A stretch of 19,412 nucleotides of DNA from an uncultured Treponema sp. (GCA_937901865.1 CALDID010000263.1:1-19412); one strand, 5' to 3'; numbered from the stretch's first letter, positions 7,079 through 15,222 are shown. Notes: a model not told the origin generated them from the letters alone. A program made the numbers and translations.

Positions 7079-8155
7079 TTACAAGTTCTCAAGTTCCTTT
7101 AAGATGAGCTGTGAAGTCATCTTAAAATCATATTTATCTGGTAGCGGAGGCAAGCTCTCTTTTGCTTGGTTAAACGCAGGAATAAGTTTTGCGGCAAGGT
7201 CTTCTTTGTCGCCTGTGTGGAAATAAGAAACGGGGAAGCCCTCGTATATCTCGCGGAAAACAGGAATATCTGAAAGTAAAACGTGCGTGCCAAAGCTAAG
7301 AGCTTCAAGCGGAGGAATTCCAAATCCCTCATATAAAGACGGCTGTACTAAAAGGCGTGCTTTTTGATACAGATTATAAAGCTCTTTATCGCTTATTGCG
7401 CCTGTGAATTGCACATCACCCACCTTTTGCGCATCTTCTAATTGTGCAATAAACTCTTTATCTTTGCTTCTAAAGTTCTTTGATTCACCCACGATGATAA
7501 GCCGCGCATTAAGCCCTCTTCTGCGCGCTAAAACAAAGGCAGGAAGCAAAGTTTGTAATCCCTTGTGCTTTTTTATGTTGCCGACAAACAGTATGATTTG
7601 ATTCAAACTTCCTGTTTTGTCAGTTCCCTCTTTTTTCAAATCAGCCAAGTTCTTTGAAAGCGCATTGTAGGCAATGACAATAGGCTTTTTGCACCTCAAG
7701 AGCACTTGTATTCGCTCTTTAGAAAAGTTTGATACTGTGAATATCTTTTTAGAGCGAAAGGTCGCATAATGATAAAGCATATTGCGAACGTGAGTTCCGA
7801 CAGTTCCTGCTAGGTTCATATCGAGAAACACTAAATCGTGTATCGTTGTTGCAATCGGCACTTTTATCCCTGAAGGAATATTGCAATACGGGGAGTAAAA
7901 CACATTGCAAGTGTTTATTTTCTTTGCTATCGAATGAGGGAAGAAAAACATATCTTTTAAAGAAAACTCTCGTATTGTGCAGTTATAGACTTCTACACCT
8001 TCGATGTTCTTATATTCTCCGAGTCGGTTTTCATTTCCAAACAAAAAAAACTCATTTCCATTTGCTGTTGTTTCTATAAGACCAGGGAGTATTCCGTCTA
8101 AATAACGGCCAATACCACTTTTGCCACTCATTCTACAGTCAATCGCAATTTTCAT
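7079..8155 (-). CDS. GT4-family glycosyltransferase
   Basis: This 358-residue GT-B retaining glycosyltransferase probably acts on a lipid-linked oligosaccharide at the cytoplasmic face of the membrane. The N-terminal acceptor domain opens with KIAIDCRMSGKSGIGRYL, typical of the group annotated as mannosyltransferases. The C-terminal donor domain has FVGNIKKHKGL (190-200) and the EX7E motif E276-E284 in EGFGIPPLEALSFGT. It starts 16 bases after the preceding glycosyltransferase; AAGGA overlapping that gene's stop is the only ribosome-binding candidate. It is followed after 43 bases by wbaP. Donor and acceptor sugars cannot be read from the sequence. Confidence 0.87.
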   Translation of the reverse strand: MKIAIDCRMSGKSGIGRYLDGILPGLIETTANGNEFFLFGNENRLGEYKNIEGVEVYNCTIREFSLKDMFFFPHSIAKKINTCNVFYSPYCNIPSGIKVPIATTIHDLVFLDMNLAGTVGTHVRNMLYHYATFRSKKIFTVSNFSKERIQVLLRCKKPIVIAYNALSKNLADLKKEGTDKTGSLNQIILFVGNIKKHKGLQTLLPAFVLARRRGLNARLIIVGESKNFRSKDKEFIAQLEDAQKVGDVQFTGAISDKELYNLYQKARLLVQPSLYEGFGIPPLEALSFGTHVLLSDIPVFREIYEGFPVSYFHTGDKEDLAAKLIPAFNQAKESLPPLPDKYDFKMTSQLILKELENL

Positions 8156-8171
8156 ATAAAATCTAAAATCC

Positions 8172-9287
8172 TTATTTTGTATTTTCGATTGTTTTGTCTA
8201 TGCAACTTTTAAGCTGTTCGCAAAACCTTGAAGTCGAAAATGTCTTTGCATGTTTAACAATCTCTTCAACTTTAAAAGCATTTTGTGCATATAAAGTTTC
8301 AAATTTTTCAATAGCATTTTTTACACAAGGCACTGTTTGTTCTTTGAAAAAGACACCTGTTTTTTCATCAATCACTGTTTCAAGTGCGCCGCCTTTGCCG
8401 AATGCAATAACAGGACGACCGCAGGCTTGAGCCTCTACGGGAATAATTCCAAAGTCTTCTTCTGCGCAAAAGATTAAAGCCTTGCAGCGTTGTAGATAAT
8501 CTTTCACTTCTTCGTCGCTTATTCTGCCCGTAAAAATGATGTCAGCGTCCTTATAGTTTTGGCTAAGCTCTTTTAGCTCTTTTTCTTGGCTTCCGCCGCC
8601 GATTACGACAAGTTTTCTTTTCATTTCGCCGCAAGCACTAATTGCAAGGTCAATTCTTTTATATGGCACAAAGCGCGAAAATACTACATAAAAATCTTCC
8701 GCTTCTTTTCCGTTTGCACTTAATCTATCTGTATCTACAGGCGGATAAATCACTGCTGCTTCTCTATTCCAGCACTTTTTTATTCTGCGAGAGATATAAG
8801 AAGAATTTGCAATAAGTGTATCGATTCTTTGGCTTGAAACAAAATCCCACAATCTTATCTGCGGTATCCATTTATCCATAAAGAACCGTGTGAGTTTGCC
8901 GCTCGATTTCTTGTAGCTATAGAATAAATCCCAAGCATAGCGCATAGGGGAGTGAATGTAAGCAACGTGAGCCGTATTTGGAGAAGTGATGACTCCTTTT
9001 GCACAGCACGAAGAAGAACACAGCACTAAATCATAGCCAGTCAAGTCAAAAGATTCGAATGCTTTTGGCATAAACGATAAAAACTTTGTGTATAATTTTG
9101 TCGCCTTTGGCATTCTTTGTAAAAAAGAAGTATGCACCTTTTCTTTAGGGAATGTTTTTCCCATCTTTTTTTCGTCATAAACAAGCGTATAAATATCTGC
9201 GTCTGGATAAATCGAAAGCATTGCTTCTACGACTCTTTCTGCTCCGCCGTAGTTTACAAGCCAATCATGCACTATTGCGACTTTCAT
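8172..9287 (-). CDS. GT4-family glycosyltransferase (WbaZ-like)
   Basis: This is a GT-B glycosyltransferase of 371 residues. The N-terminus KVAIVHDWLVNYGGAERV (2-19) and IHSPMRYAWD (111-120) are characteristic of the WbaZ-like mannosyltransferase group. The donor domain has VFSRFVPYKRIDLAI (202-216) and the EX7E motif E277-E285 in EDFGIIPVEAQACGRPV. It is the first gene after the TTGTAA-17-TATAAT promoter at 9297-9325, with only 9 bases between the -10 and the ATG and no Shine-Dalgarno. Its mRNA is therefore probably near-leaderless. It heads the run glycosyltransferase-glycosyltransferase-wbaP-barrel. The mannosyl assignment rests on family resemblance only. Confidence 0.88.
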   Translation of the reverse strand: MKVAIVHDWLVNYGGAERVVEAMLSIYPDADIYTLVYDEKKMGKTFPKEKVHTSFLQRMPKATKLYTKFLSFMPKAFESFDLTGYDLVLCSSSCCAKGVITSPNTAHVAYIHSPMRYAWDLFYSYKKSSGKLTRFFMDKWIPQIRLWDFVSSQRIDTLIANSSYISRRIKKCWNREAAVIYPPVDTDRLSANGKEAEDFYVVFSRFVPYKRIDLAISACGEMKRKLVVIGGGSQEKELKELSQNYKDADIIFTGRISDEEVKDYLQRCKALIFCAEEDFGIIPVEAQACGRPVIAFGKGGALETVIDEKTGVFFKEQTVPCVKNAIEKFETLYAQNAFKVEEIVKHAKTFSTSRFCEQLKSCIDKTIENTK

Positions 9288-9296
9288 AGTTCAAAG

Positions 9297-9325
9297 ATTA
9301 TAGTAAAAATTGTAATTCTTTACAA
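9297..9325 (-). promoter_or_regulatory. Promoter of the glycan operon with overlapping dyad
   Basis: On the minus strand there is TTGTAA (9325-9320), a 17-base spacer and TATAAT (9302-9297). A perfect inverted repeat TTGTAA-N4-TTACAA (9310-9325) covers the -35 box and part of the spacer, which is a typical position for a repressor operator. The start codon follows 9 bases after the -10. Confidence 0.75.
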
Positions 9326-9358
9326 CAGCCATAAGCTGTTTTGTAAAAAAACTTTTTC

Positions 9359-10423
9359 TTATGCGCTTCTTAGCAAATCTAACAGACTTTTTGCGGCGTT
9401 TTTGTATGTATACTTTTCTAACACTTCAAGGCTGTTTTTCGTTTGTTCTGCTAAAAGCTCATCTAAATCACAAGTCGGGTCGTAAGGGTCAATGTAATGC
9501 ACGCTGTTCCCAAAAATTTCTGGCAAACTTGCAGCCTTTGCACAAATCACCTTTGCACCTTCGCTTAATGCTTCCAGCGGCGGAATCCCAAATCCCTCAT
9601 AATACGACGGAAATATAAACGCCTTGCACTTTTTCATCAATGCTTTTACTTCTCCGTCTGTAACATAGCCCAAAAGCACGATATTTTTGAGCATTTTAAT
9701 CTCTTCTAGCTCTTTCGGCACTAATCCGCTAATTGCTTTTCCGCTAATCGCAAAAGTGTCATACGGGTGCTTTTTTGCATAGAGCATAATCCACGAAAGA
9801 TTTTTTCTTCGGCTGAGAGAACCGAGCGTAAAATAATACTTTTTCTCAGCTAAAGCAGGAAACTTCTCAAAAATCCCCTCATCAGCTTTTACGCTCTTAA
9901 AATGCTCCCACCCGTTGCCAATCACAGCGATTTTCTCGCTTTTCACATTATACGCCGCACTTATTCTTTCTTTAGAGAAGTGCGATACCGTAATTATCTT
10001 AGAAGCGTTTTTTGCGATATTCGCATAGTTTATGTTGCAATATGCTCTGATTAGCTTGTCTTTAAAAGTAGTGAAATCTTTAGGGTAATCGTGCGCATAA
10101 ATATCGTGAAGATACGCAATACCGCAATTCAATCCCAATGGAGCGGTATTAGAAAAGTTCAAGCCTAGAGCTTTTCTTTTCTTTGCTTCAAGAGCGAAGA
10201 TAATCAAATCCCACAGCGGAAACGACTTTATTTTCTTTTTAGAATGAATAACGCGGATATGCTTGTAGTCGGGAACGATTTTTGCATTGCTCGGAACGAG
10301 AATAGAAATATCGTCGTTGCTGTCAAGCAGCTTGTCCATCTCGCTACAGACTTGAAATGCGTATCTCTCAATCCCCGTGAGGTTTCTGCAAAGAAAGTTT
10401 CCGTTAATCAAAATCGCTCTCAT
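9359..10423 (-). CDS. GT4-family glycosyltransferase
   Basis: This is a GT-B glycosyltransferase of 354 residues counted from ATG 10423. That start gives the usual N-terminus RAILINGNFLCRNLTGIERYA; the frame stays open to 10507, but the extra N-terminus is unlike the family. The acceptor domain includes AYLHDIYAHDYPKDF and ITVSHFSKERI. The donor domain has TLGSLSRRKNLSW and the EX7E motif E276-E284 in EGFGIPPLEALSEGAK. The gene is followed after 71 bases by the next glycosyltransferase, which has its own promoter. It faces the aldolase gene across a 129-bp divergent intergenic region. No convincing ribosome-binding site was seen; TATGAA at 10442-10447 is a weak -10 candidate. Specificity unknown. 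Confidence 0.85.
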   Translation of the reverse strand: MRAILINGNFLCRNLTGIERYAFQVCSEMDKLLDSNDDISILVPSNAKIVPDYKHIRVIHSKKKIKSFPLWDLIIFALEAKKRKALGLNFSNTAPLGLNCGIAYLHDIYAHDYPKDFTTFKDKLIRAYCNINYANIAKNASKIITVSHFSKERISAAYNVKSEKIAVIGNGWEHFKSVKADEGIFEKFPALAEKKYYFTLGSLSRRKNLSWIMLYAKKHPYDTFAISGKAISGLVPKELEEIKMLKNIVLLGYVTDGEVKALMKKCKAFIFPSYYEGFGIPPLEALSEGAKVICAKAASLPEIFGNSVHYIDPYDPTCDLDELLAEQTKNSLEVLEKYTYKNAAKSLLDLLRSA

Positions 10424-10552
10424 AATCTTTTTTTCGGCATTTTCATAGCGATAATTCACTGTAAAAATGAGTGCAAGTATATGAAAGATTATTGCATAAA
10501 TATTCAAAAATATGATAGAGTTTTAGCCGTATTGAAGTGAAACGGAGGCAGA

Positions 10553-11527
10553 ATGATGAAAGAGCTTTCTGAATTGATGGGCTATCGTGCTGGGGTGAAA
10601 GTGGTGGACGCAACACTGCGCGACGGCGGCTTGGTGAACGATTTTTTCTTTCCCGAAGGCTTTGCAAAGGCGCTGTACGAAACGAATGTAAAGGCTGGCG
10701 TGGACTATATGGAGTTCGGCTACAAGGCTTCTAAAGAGATGTTCGACGTGTCAAAGTTCGGACCGTCAAAATTCTCTGACGACGATTATATCCGCTCTAT
10801 CGTGGGCGACAACGACACAAATCTCAAAATCGCGGTGATGGCGGATGTTGGTCGCTGTGATTACAAAAAGGACATCGCAGAAAAGACGAACAGTCCCGTT
10901 GATATGATTCGCGTTGCAACGTATCTGCACCAAATGCCAGGCGCAATCGATATGATTGAAGACGCAAAAAAGAAGGGCTACGAAGTTTCTTGCAACATTA
11001 TGGCGATTTCCAATTCGCAGGAAAGCGATATAAAGGTCGCGCTTGACCTCATCGGCAAATCGAGTGCAGACGTGATTTACATCGTCGATAGCTATGGCGC
11101 GCTCTATCCTGAACAAATCGCCCGCATTTCAGACCTGTATTGTGAGTTCGGGGCGAAGTACGGAAAGAAAATCGGTATTCACGCACACGATAATCAAAAG
11201 CTCGCCTTTGCAAATACGGCAGAGGCTGTCGGCGACGGCGTGGATTATCTTGACGCAACGTATATGTCTATGGGGAGAGGAGCGGGAAACTGCGCAATGG
11301 AGCTACTTTTAGGTTTCTTAAAGAACCCGAAGTTCAATATCTATCCTGTGCTAAAGTTCCTCGAAGAGCATATGTTGCCGCTCAAAAAAGCGGGCGTTGT
11401 CTGGGGCTACGATATTCAATATCTGCTCACAGGCGTATTGAATCAGCACCCGCGCACCGCAATTCAGTTTACGAAAGACAAACGAAGCGATTTCGCCGAA
11501 TTCTACACCGAAGTTACTTCCCAATAA
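10553..11527 (+). CDS. DRE-TIM metallolyase / aldolase catalytic domain protein
   Basis: This 324-residue TIM-barrel enzyme belongs to the HMGL-like superfamily that contains 4-hydroxy-2-oxovalerate aldolase, HMG-CoA lyase and isopropylmalate synthase. Visible active-site elements are DATLRDGG (19-26), with R23 and metal ligand D24, the HxH metal motif H210-H212 in GIHAHDNQ, and the conserved GRGAGN (241-246). The family would catalyse divalent-metal-dependent aldol cleavage or condensation of a 2-oxo acid. It lacks the long C-terminal domain of isopropylmalate synthase and the usual acylating-dehydrogenase partner of the oxovalerate aldolase. GGAGG precedes the start by 4 bases. It lies head-to-head with the glycan cluster and upstream of an unrecognised protein. 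Substrate unknown. Confidence 0.82.
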   Translation: MMKELSELMGYRAGVKVVDATLRDGGLVNDFFFPEGFAKALYETNVKAGVDYMEFGYKASKEMFDVSKFGPSKFSDDDYIRSIVGDNDTNLKIAVMADVGRCDYKKDIAEKTNSPVDMIRVATYLHQMPGAIDMIEDAKKKGYEVSCNIMAISNSQESDIKVALDLIGKSSADVIYIVDSYGALYPEQIARISDLYCEFGAKYGKKIGIHAHDNQKLAFANTAEAVGDGVDYLDATYMSMGRGAGNCAMELLLGFLKNPKFNIYPVLKFLEEHMLPLKKAGVVWGYDIQYLLTGVLNQHPRTAIQFTKDKRSDFAEFYTEVTSQ

Positions 11528-11547
11528 AAGATACTTCTGTAGAAAAT

Positions 11548-11602
11548 TGCCTGCTGTACCGATAAACTAAATTGAAGAATTTATTTTATCGGTTGCCAGG
11601 CA
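11548..11602 (+). promoter_or_regulatory. Large hairpin abutting the ribosome binding site of the 352-aa gene
   Basis: There are two nested perfect stems: TGCCTG (11548-11553) with CAGGCA (11597-11602), and ACCGATAAA (11558-11566) with TTTATCGGT (11585-11593). The internal loop is asymmetric and the apical loop is 18 bases. The 3' arm runs straight into the Shine-Dalgarno AGGTGAG before ATG 11612. No T-tract follows on the plus strand, so it is not a simple terminator there. Probable roles are translational control or an RNA-processing/stability element between the two genes. Confidence 0.65.
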
Positions 11603-11611
11603 GGTGAGAAA

Positions 11612-12670
11612 ATGGCGTCTACAAAAATAAGCAAGAAGAATAACAATATACTTTTATCCTCATTTAAAAAGAAATGTTTTGTGCATACTCGTTTTGTGTT
11701 TAATGGAGCAAATATAGCAAACGGCAAAGAAATAGCTTTTTTTGTTGAATTATATATATTAAATCCTGCAATATCTCCAAAGCGTCCCGTATTGTTTTCT
11801 GAAGTGCAAGGCTCGTCAACGTTGCTTCCGTCTTACTGCGCTGTTCGTTGCGGCGTGTTGGGCAAGGGCGGCAAAGAGCTTATAAAATACAATTCTTTAT
11901 CAGAGTTCATTTACGACAAGAAGACAGGTTCTATTCAAATAGGCAGTTTTTCTTTGACAAACGAGGTTTTAATCGGCGCAGTTTCTACTCCCGACGGCAC
12001 AATGGATTGGAATTTGCAATATGAAAGACAAGTGCCTGAAGCCCCTTCTTATTCATCTTCAAAATACAAATGGAACAGCGACGGAGTAAAGACAGTTGTC
12101 GGCGGAACAATTCACTACAACGGAGAAGAGTATCAAGCTGTACCGAATGTATCGTACGGATATTCCGATTTTAGCAGCGGTCTTGAGCAAATAGACCCGT
12201 GGTATCACATTTCTGCAAGCAATCTTGTGAGCACAATCAATAGCAAAAAACTCGCGAACTCCTGCTTTGTTGTACAGAAAATCGAAGCAAATAAATATCT
12301 CATCTTTGTAAAGCTCGAAGGCAAAATCTACTCTGTGAAGACTGGAAATTTCATACATAAAAAGTGCGTAGAATGTACTTGCACCGAATCCAACGATGAA
12401 CAGAATATGAAGCGTCTGCATTGGTCTGTGAGCATACACCGCGGCAAAGTCTACATCGACATCGACGTATATTGCCACGAATCGAGTATGTTCCTGCGCA
12501 CATTCGACCACCCCGACGGAGCAGCTTTGTCAAATGTACTCTGCGGCGGCACGGGAGTAGGGGAAATCCGCGTCTATCGCAAGCGGCTGCGCACAAAAAC
12601 ACTTGAACTCATGGAAAGCGTGCGCGTTTCTAATGCAATTTGCGAATACGGCAGCGACAAAAAACTGTAA
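11612..12670 (+). CDS. Hypothetical protein, possible lipocalin-like (CrtC/tocopherol cyclase-type) fold
   Basis: This 352-residue protein has no signal peptide and no clear membrane helix, and it is rich in beta-strand patterns with many Tyr, Trp and Phe. I do not recognise a firm family. The spacing of aromatic strands, DPWYHISASNL (about 196-206), and the C-terminal GGTGVGEIRVYRK followed by ...AICEYG distantly recall the double-lipocalin CrtC/AttH/tocopherol-cyclase-like group; this is a weak impression only. The start ATG follows AGGTGAG by a few bases. It probably shares a transcript with the aldolase gene 84 bases upstream, with a hairpin between them. It ends at the 40-bp repeat array and has no ordinary terminator. 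Role unknown. Confidence 0.7.
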   Translation: MASTKISKKNNNILLSSFKKKCFVHTRFVFNGANIANGKEIAFFVELYILNPAISPKRPVLFSEVQGSSTLLPSYCAVRCGVLGKGGKELIKYNSLSEFIYDKKTGSIQIGSFSLTNEVLIGAVSTPDGTMDWNLQYERQVPEAPSYSSSKYKWNSDGVKTVVGGTIHYNGEEYQAVPNVSYGYSDFSSGLEQIDPWYHISASNLVSTINSKKLANSCFVVQKIEANKYLIFVKLEGKIYSVKTGNFIHKKCVECTCTESNDEQNMKRLHWSVSIHRGKVYIDIDVYCHESSMFLRTFDHPDGAALSNVLCGGTGVGEIRVYRKRLRTKTLELMESVRVSNAICEYGSDKKL

Positions 12671-12678
12671 TTCTCTCA

Positions 12679-12977
12679 TTGTTACTGTAACGATTGGCAA
12701 CTTATTAAAACTCTGTAATGTTTATGGTAACGATTGTCTAGTTATATAAATCCTGTTATGTTTATGATAACGATTACTCACTTTTTAAAATCCTGTAATG
12801 TTTACCGTAACGATTGGCGAGTTTATTAAAAGGCTGTAATGTTTACCGTAACGATTCGTGCTTTTTAAAAATCCTGCAATCGTTACCATAACGAATGACG
12901 AGCTGATAAAAAGGCTGTTATGTTTATGGTAACGATTGGTGAAATTGCTCAAAGCTGAATTCGTTATGATAACGATT
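12679..12977. repeat. Eight-unit 40/41-bp periodic array of dyad elements
   Basis: Eight copies of a 15-bp imperfect palindrome (left half TGTTTAY or TCGTTAY, one central base, right half RTAACGA) occur. The TAACGA core starts at 12688, 12728, 12768, 12808, 12849, 12889, 12930 and 12970, so the spacings are 40, 40, 40, 41, 40, 41 and 40. The last copy is a perfect palindrome, TCGTTAT-G-ATAACGA. Between cores there are A/T-rich stretches such as TTTTTAAAATCC or TTATTAAAAGGC. The array fills the whole gap between the convergent stop codons of the 352-aa gene and the MATE gene. The period is not a multiple of three and no coding frame is apparent. Confidence 0.9.
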
Positions 12978-12979
12978 GC

Positions 12980-14323
12980 TCAGGATTCTATTTTCTTGAA
13001 AGATTTATTGAGATACAAGAACATACAAAGCGCGATGACAATCGATACAAGGTCGGCGATAGGCTGCGCGTAAATAAGCCCGTTTAACCCTGCAATAGAA
13101 CGCCCGATGAACAAAAGCGGCAAAAATACAAATCCTTGACGGCTGACAGAAAGAGAAAGCGACTGCAATGCTTTTCCCATCGCTTGAAAAGAAAAGTTGA
13201 AGATGAAGAGTGAGCCTAAAACTGGCGCGCTAATCATCAAGGCTTTGAGCATCATATTGCCCGTTTCGATAACGCTTTCGTCGGAGATAAACAGCGAGAT
13301 GATTTGTCGGCTGAAAAAGATGTAGACCGTCGTCATTACGCAGCCGATAACGAGGTTCGTCAACATCGAAAACTTCATCACGCCTTTCATTCGCTTGAAA
13401 TTCTTTGCGCCGTAACAAAATCCTATCAATGGCTGCACGCCTGCCGCAAGCCCCATTTGTAAGAAAACAACAAGCATATTCGCCTTTTGCGCCACGCCCA
13501 TACTTGCGACAGGAATATCTCCGTAGCCTGAAAGGAAGTTGTTTAGCACGATGTTGCTGAGGCTCATCAAAATGTTCGTTAAAGACGCTGGCAAGCCGAT
13601 GGCTACGACAGAGGTCGCAATTCGCTCGCCTAAACGGAAATCGGTCGGCAGAATAGAAAGCAGGGATTTTTTGCCCACGATGTGAACAAGATAAATCGCC
13701 ATAGAAACCGCGTTGCCGATAACTGTCGCAATCGCCGCGCCCGCTACGCCCATTTTCAGAGTGAGTATCATAATCGGGTCGAGGATTATGTTCGCAACTG
13801 TTCCGCTCATCATTCCTATCATCGCTGTGTTTGCCGCGCCCTCTCCGCGAACAAGGTTGGAATATGCCGTGGACAGCACGACGAGCGGCGCACCGTAGGC
13901 GATGTAGGAAAGATATTCCTTTGCAAAAGGAGCTGTGGCGGGGCTTGAGCCGATGAGGGAAAGAATGGTCGGCATACACGTCAAAAACAAGAGCGCGCCG
14001 AGCAAACCGACGACGATTGAGCCATAGAAGCAAAATGCACTTATGTGGCGGACTTTGTCGATTTTCTTTTCTCCGAGTGAGCGCGAAATGAAAGAAGAAC
14101 CGCCCATGCCGAACATATTTCCTGCTGCCATAAGGAACAAAAAAACAGGAGTGGCAATAGATACGGCTGCAACTTGGTTAGGGTCGCCGAGTTTGCCGAC
14201 GAAAAAAGTATCTACCATATTGTAGACAACCGCGACAAGCATACTCGCCACAGTTGGAATGGCAAGCTTTGCGACCGCTTTTGGAATTGGGTCGCTTTCA
14301 AATATTTCAAGATTCTTAGTCAT
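12980..14323 (-). CDS. MATE-family multidrug/metabolite efflux transporter
   Basis: This 447-residue inner-membrane protein has about 12 hydrophobic segments in two repeats, the size and layout of MATE (MOP superfamily) cation-coupled exporters. The N-terminal MVDTFFVGKLGD and FGMGGSSFISRSLGEKK, and the second-half GLAAGVQPLIGFCYGAKNFKRMK, are typical of the MepA/DinF-like group. The start ATG at 14323 has no ribosome-binding site. A TTGATT-17-CATAAT promoter ends 7 bases before it, predicting a leaderless mRNA. It lies downstream of and co-directional with nfo but has this separate promoter. No terminator was seen before the repeat array at its 3' end. Substrate unknown; MATE proteins share a superfamily with Wzx flippases, but nothing here assigns that role. 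Confidence 0.92.
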   Translation of the reverse strand: MTKNLEIFESDPIPKAVAKLAIPTVASMLVAVVYNMVDTFFVGKLGDPNQVAAVSIATPVFLFLMAAGNMFGMGGSSFISRSLGEKKIDKVRHISAFCFYGSIVVGLLGALLFLTCMPTILSLIGSSPATAPFAKEYLSYIAYGAPLVVLSTAYSNLVRGEGAANTAMIGMMSGTVANIILDPIMILTLKMGVAGAAIATVIGNAVSMAIYLVHIVGKKSLLSILPTDFRLGERIATSVVAIGLPASLTNILMSLSNIVLNNFLSGYGDIPVASMGVAQKANMLVVFLQMGLAAGVQPLIGFCYGAKNFKRMKGVMKFSMLTNLVIGCVMTTVYIFFSRQIISLFISDESVIETGNMMLKALMISAPVLGSLFIFNFSFQAMGKALQSLSLSVSRQGFVFLPLLFIGRSIAGLNGLIYAQPIADLVSIVIALCMFLYLNKSFKKIES

Positions 14324-14330
14324 AGTGTGT

Positions 14331-14359
14331 ATTATGCAAGAATATCATTGTATAATCAA
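14331..14359 (-). promoter_or_regulatory. Predicted promoter of the MATE gene
   Basis: On the minus strand there is TTGATT (14359-14354), a 17-base spacer and CATAAT (14336-14331). Seven bases separate the -10 from the ATG, so transcription should begin at or beside the start codon. Confidence 0.6.
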
Positions 14360-14388
14360 GCAAGGATAACAAAAAAAAGTAATATCTT

Positions 14389-15222
14389 TTATTCTCGTAA
14401 CGATTTAAGCAAGGAGATTTCTTCGGCATAGCCTGAAAGTTCGTTCGGCGTTTCGAGGATAAAGGGGAGGTCTTTGAGCGCGCTGTGATTGATGATACGC
14501 TTGAAAGTGTCGCGACCGAGTGAGCCGAAGCCGATTTTTTCGTGGCGGTCTTTGCGGCTGGCGATGGGGTTTTTGCTGTCGTTGGTATGCACGGCTTTGA
14601 GGTATTTTAAGCCGATGACGCGGTCAAATTCGTTCAGTACGCCGTCGAGGTCGCCTACAATGTCGTAGCCCGCGTCGAAAATGTGGCAGGTGTCGAGGCA
14701 TACGCCGATTTTCTCTTTGAGATTGACTTTGTCGATAATCGCTTTTAGCTCTTCAAACGTCCTGCCGACTTCGCTTCCTTTGCCTGCCATTGTTTCAAGC
14801 AAAACGATTGTTGTCTGCTCGGCGAACAGTGCGCTGTTTAGGGCGGAAGCGATGATGTCGATTGCGATTTCTGCGCCTTGCTTCATGTGGCTGCCCGGGT
14901 GAAAATTGTAGTATTGGTTCGGCACATATTCCATTCGCTTGAGGTCGTCGGCGAGCATTTCACGCGCGAAATCCCTGACGTTTTCTTTATCGGAGCAAAG
15001 GTTCATTGTGTAGGGGGCGTGGGCGACGAGTTTGCCGAAATTGTTTTCAGCCATAAATGTGCAAAGCTCTTTTGCGTCTGCTTCATCGATGTCTTTTGCT
15101 TTGCCGCCTTGTGGGTTGCGTGTGAAAAAAGCAAAGGTGTTCGCGCCGAGTTTCTGTGCGGTCTTCCCCATTGCGAGAAAGCCGTTTGCCGCCGATAGAT
15201 GACAACCAATAACGAAGCTCAT
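14389..15222 (-). CDS. nfo: Endonuclease IV (apurinic/apyrimidinic endonuclease)
   Basis: This TIM-barrel, tri-zinc DNA repair enzyme cleaves the backbone 5' to abasic sites and removes blocking 3' groups in base excision repair. At 277 residues it is close to the E. coli enzyme. All nine metal ligands can be placed: H68 (HAPY), H108 (NFHPGSH), E143 (LLETMAG), D177 and H180 (CLDTCH), H212 (VHTND), D225 and H227 (KDRHE), and E257 (ETPN). Their spacing parallels that of E. coli Nfo. The start has AAGGAG 8 bases upstream. The promoter TGCTATAAT (15257-15265) is back-to-back with that of the aminotransferase gene. Confidence 0.96.
   Translation of the reverse strand: MSFVIGCHLSAANGFLAMGKTAQKLGANTFAFFTRNPQGGKAKDIDEADAKELCTFMAENNFGKLVAHAPYTMNLCSDKENVRDFAREMLADDLKRMEYVPNQYYNFHPGSHMKQGAEIAIDIIASALNSALFAEQTTIVLLETMAGKGSEVGRTFEELKAIIDKVNLKEKIGVCLDTCHIFDAGYDIVGDLDGVLNEFDRVIGLKYLKAVHTNDSKNPIASRKDRHEKIGFGSLGRDTFKRIINHSALKDLPFILETPNELSGYAEEISLLKSLRE

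Noticed and set aside
12679..12977. CRISPR array
   Set aside because: The repeats are 15-18 bp and variable, the intervening stretches resemble one another, and no cas gene is present. It is a tandem dyad array.
13230..14033. Long minus-strand frame inside the MATE gene
   Set aside because: It is a shadow frame of the MATE coding sequence with an improbable Arg/His-rich composition and no start signals.
12980..14323. MATE protein as the missing glycan flippase (Wzx)
   Set aside because: MATE and Wzx share a superfamily, but this sequence has typical MepA/DinF-like motifs, its own promoter and no operon link to the glycan genes.
14362..14388. Terminator after nfo
   Set aside because: There is a T-run on the minus strand, but no stable stem precedes it. 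Termination here is not supported.
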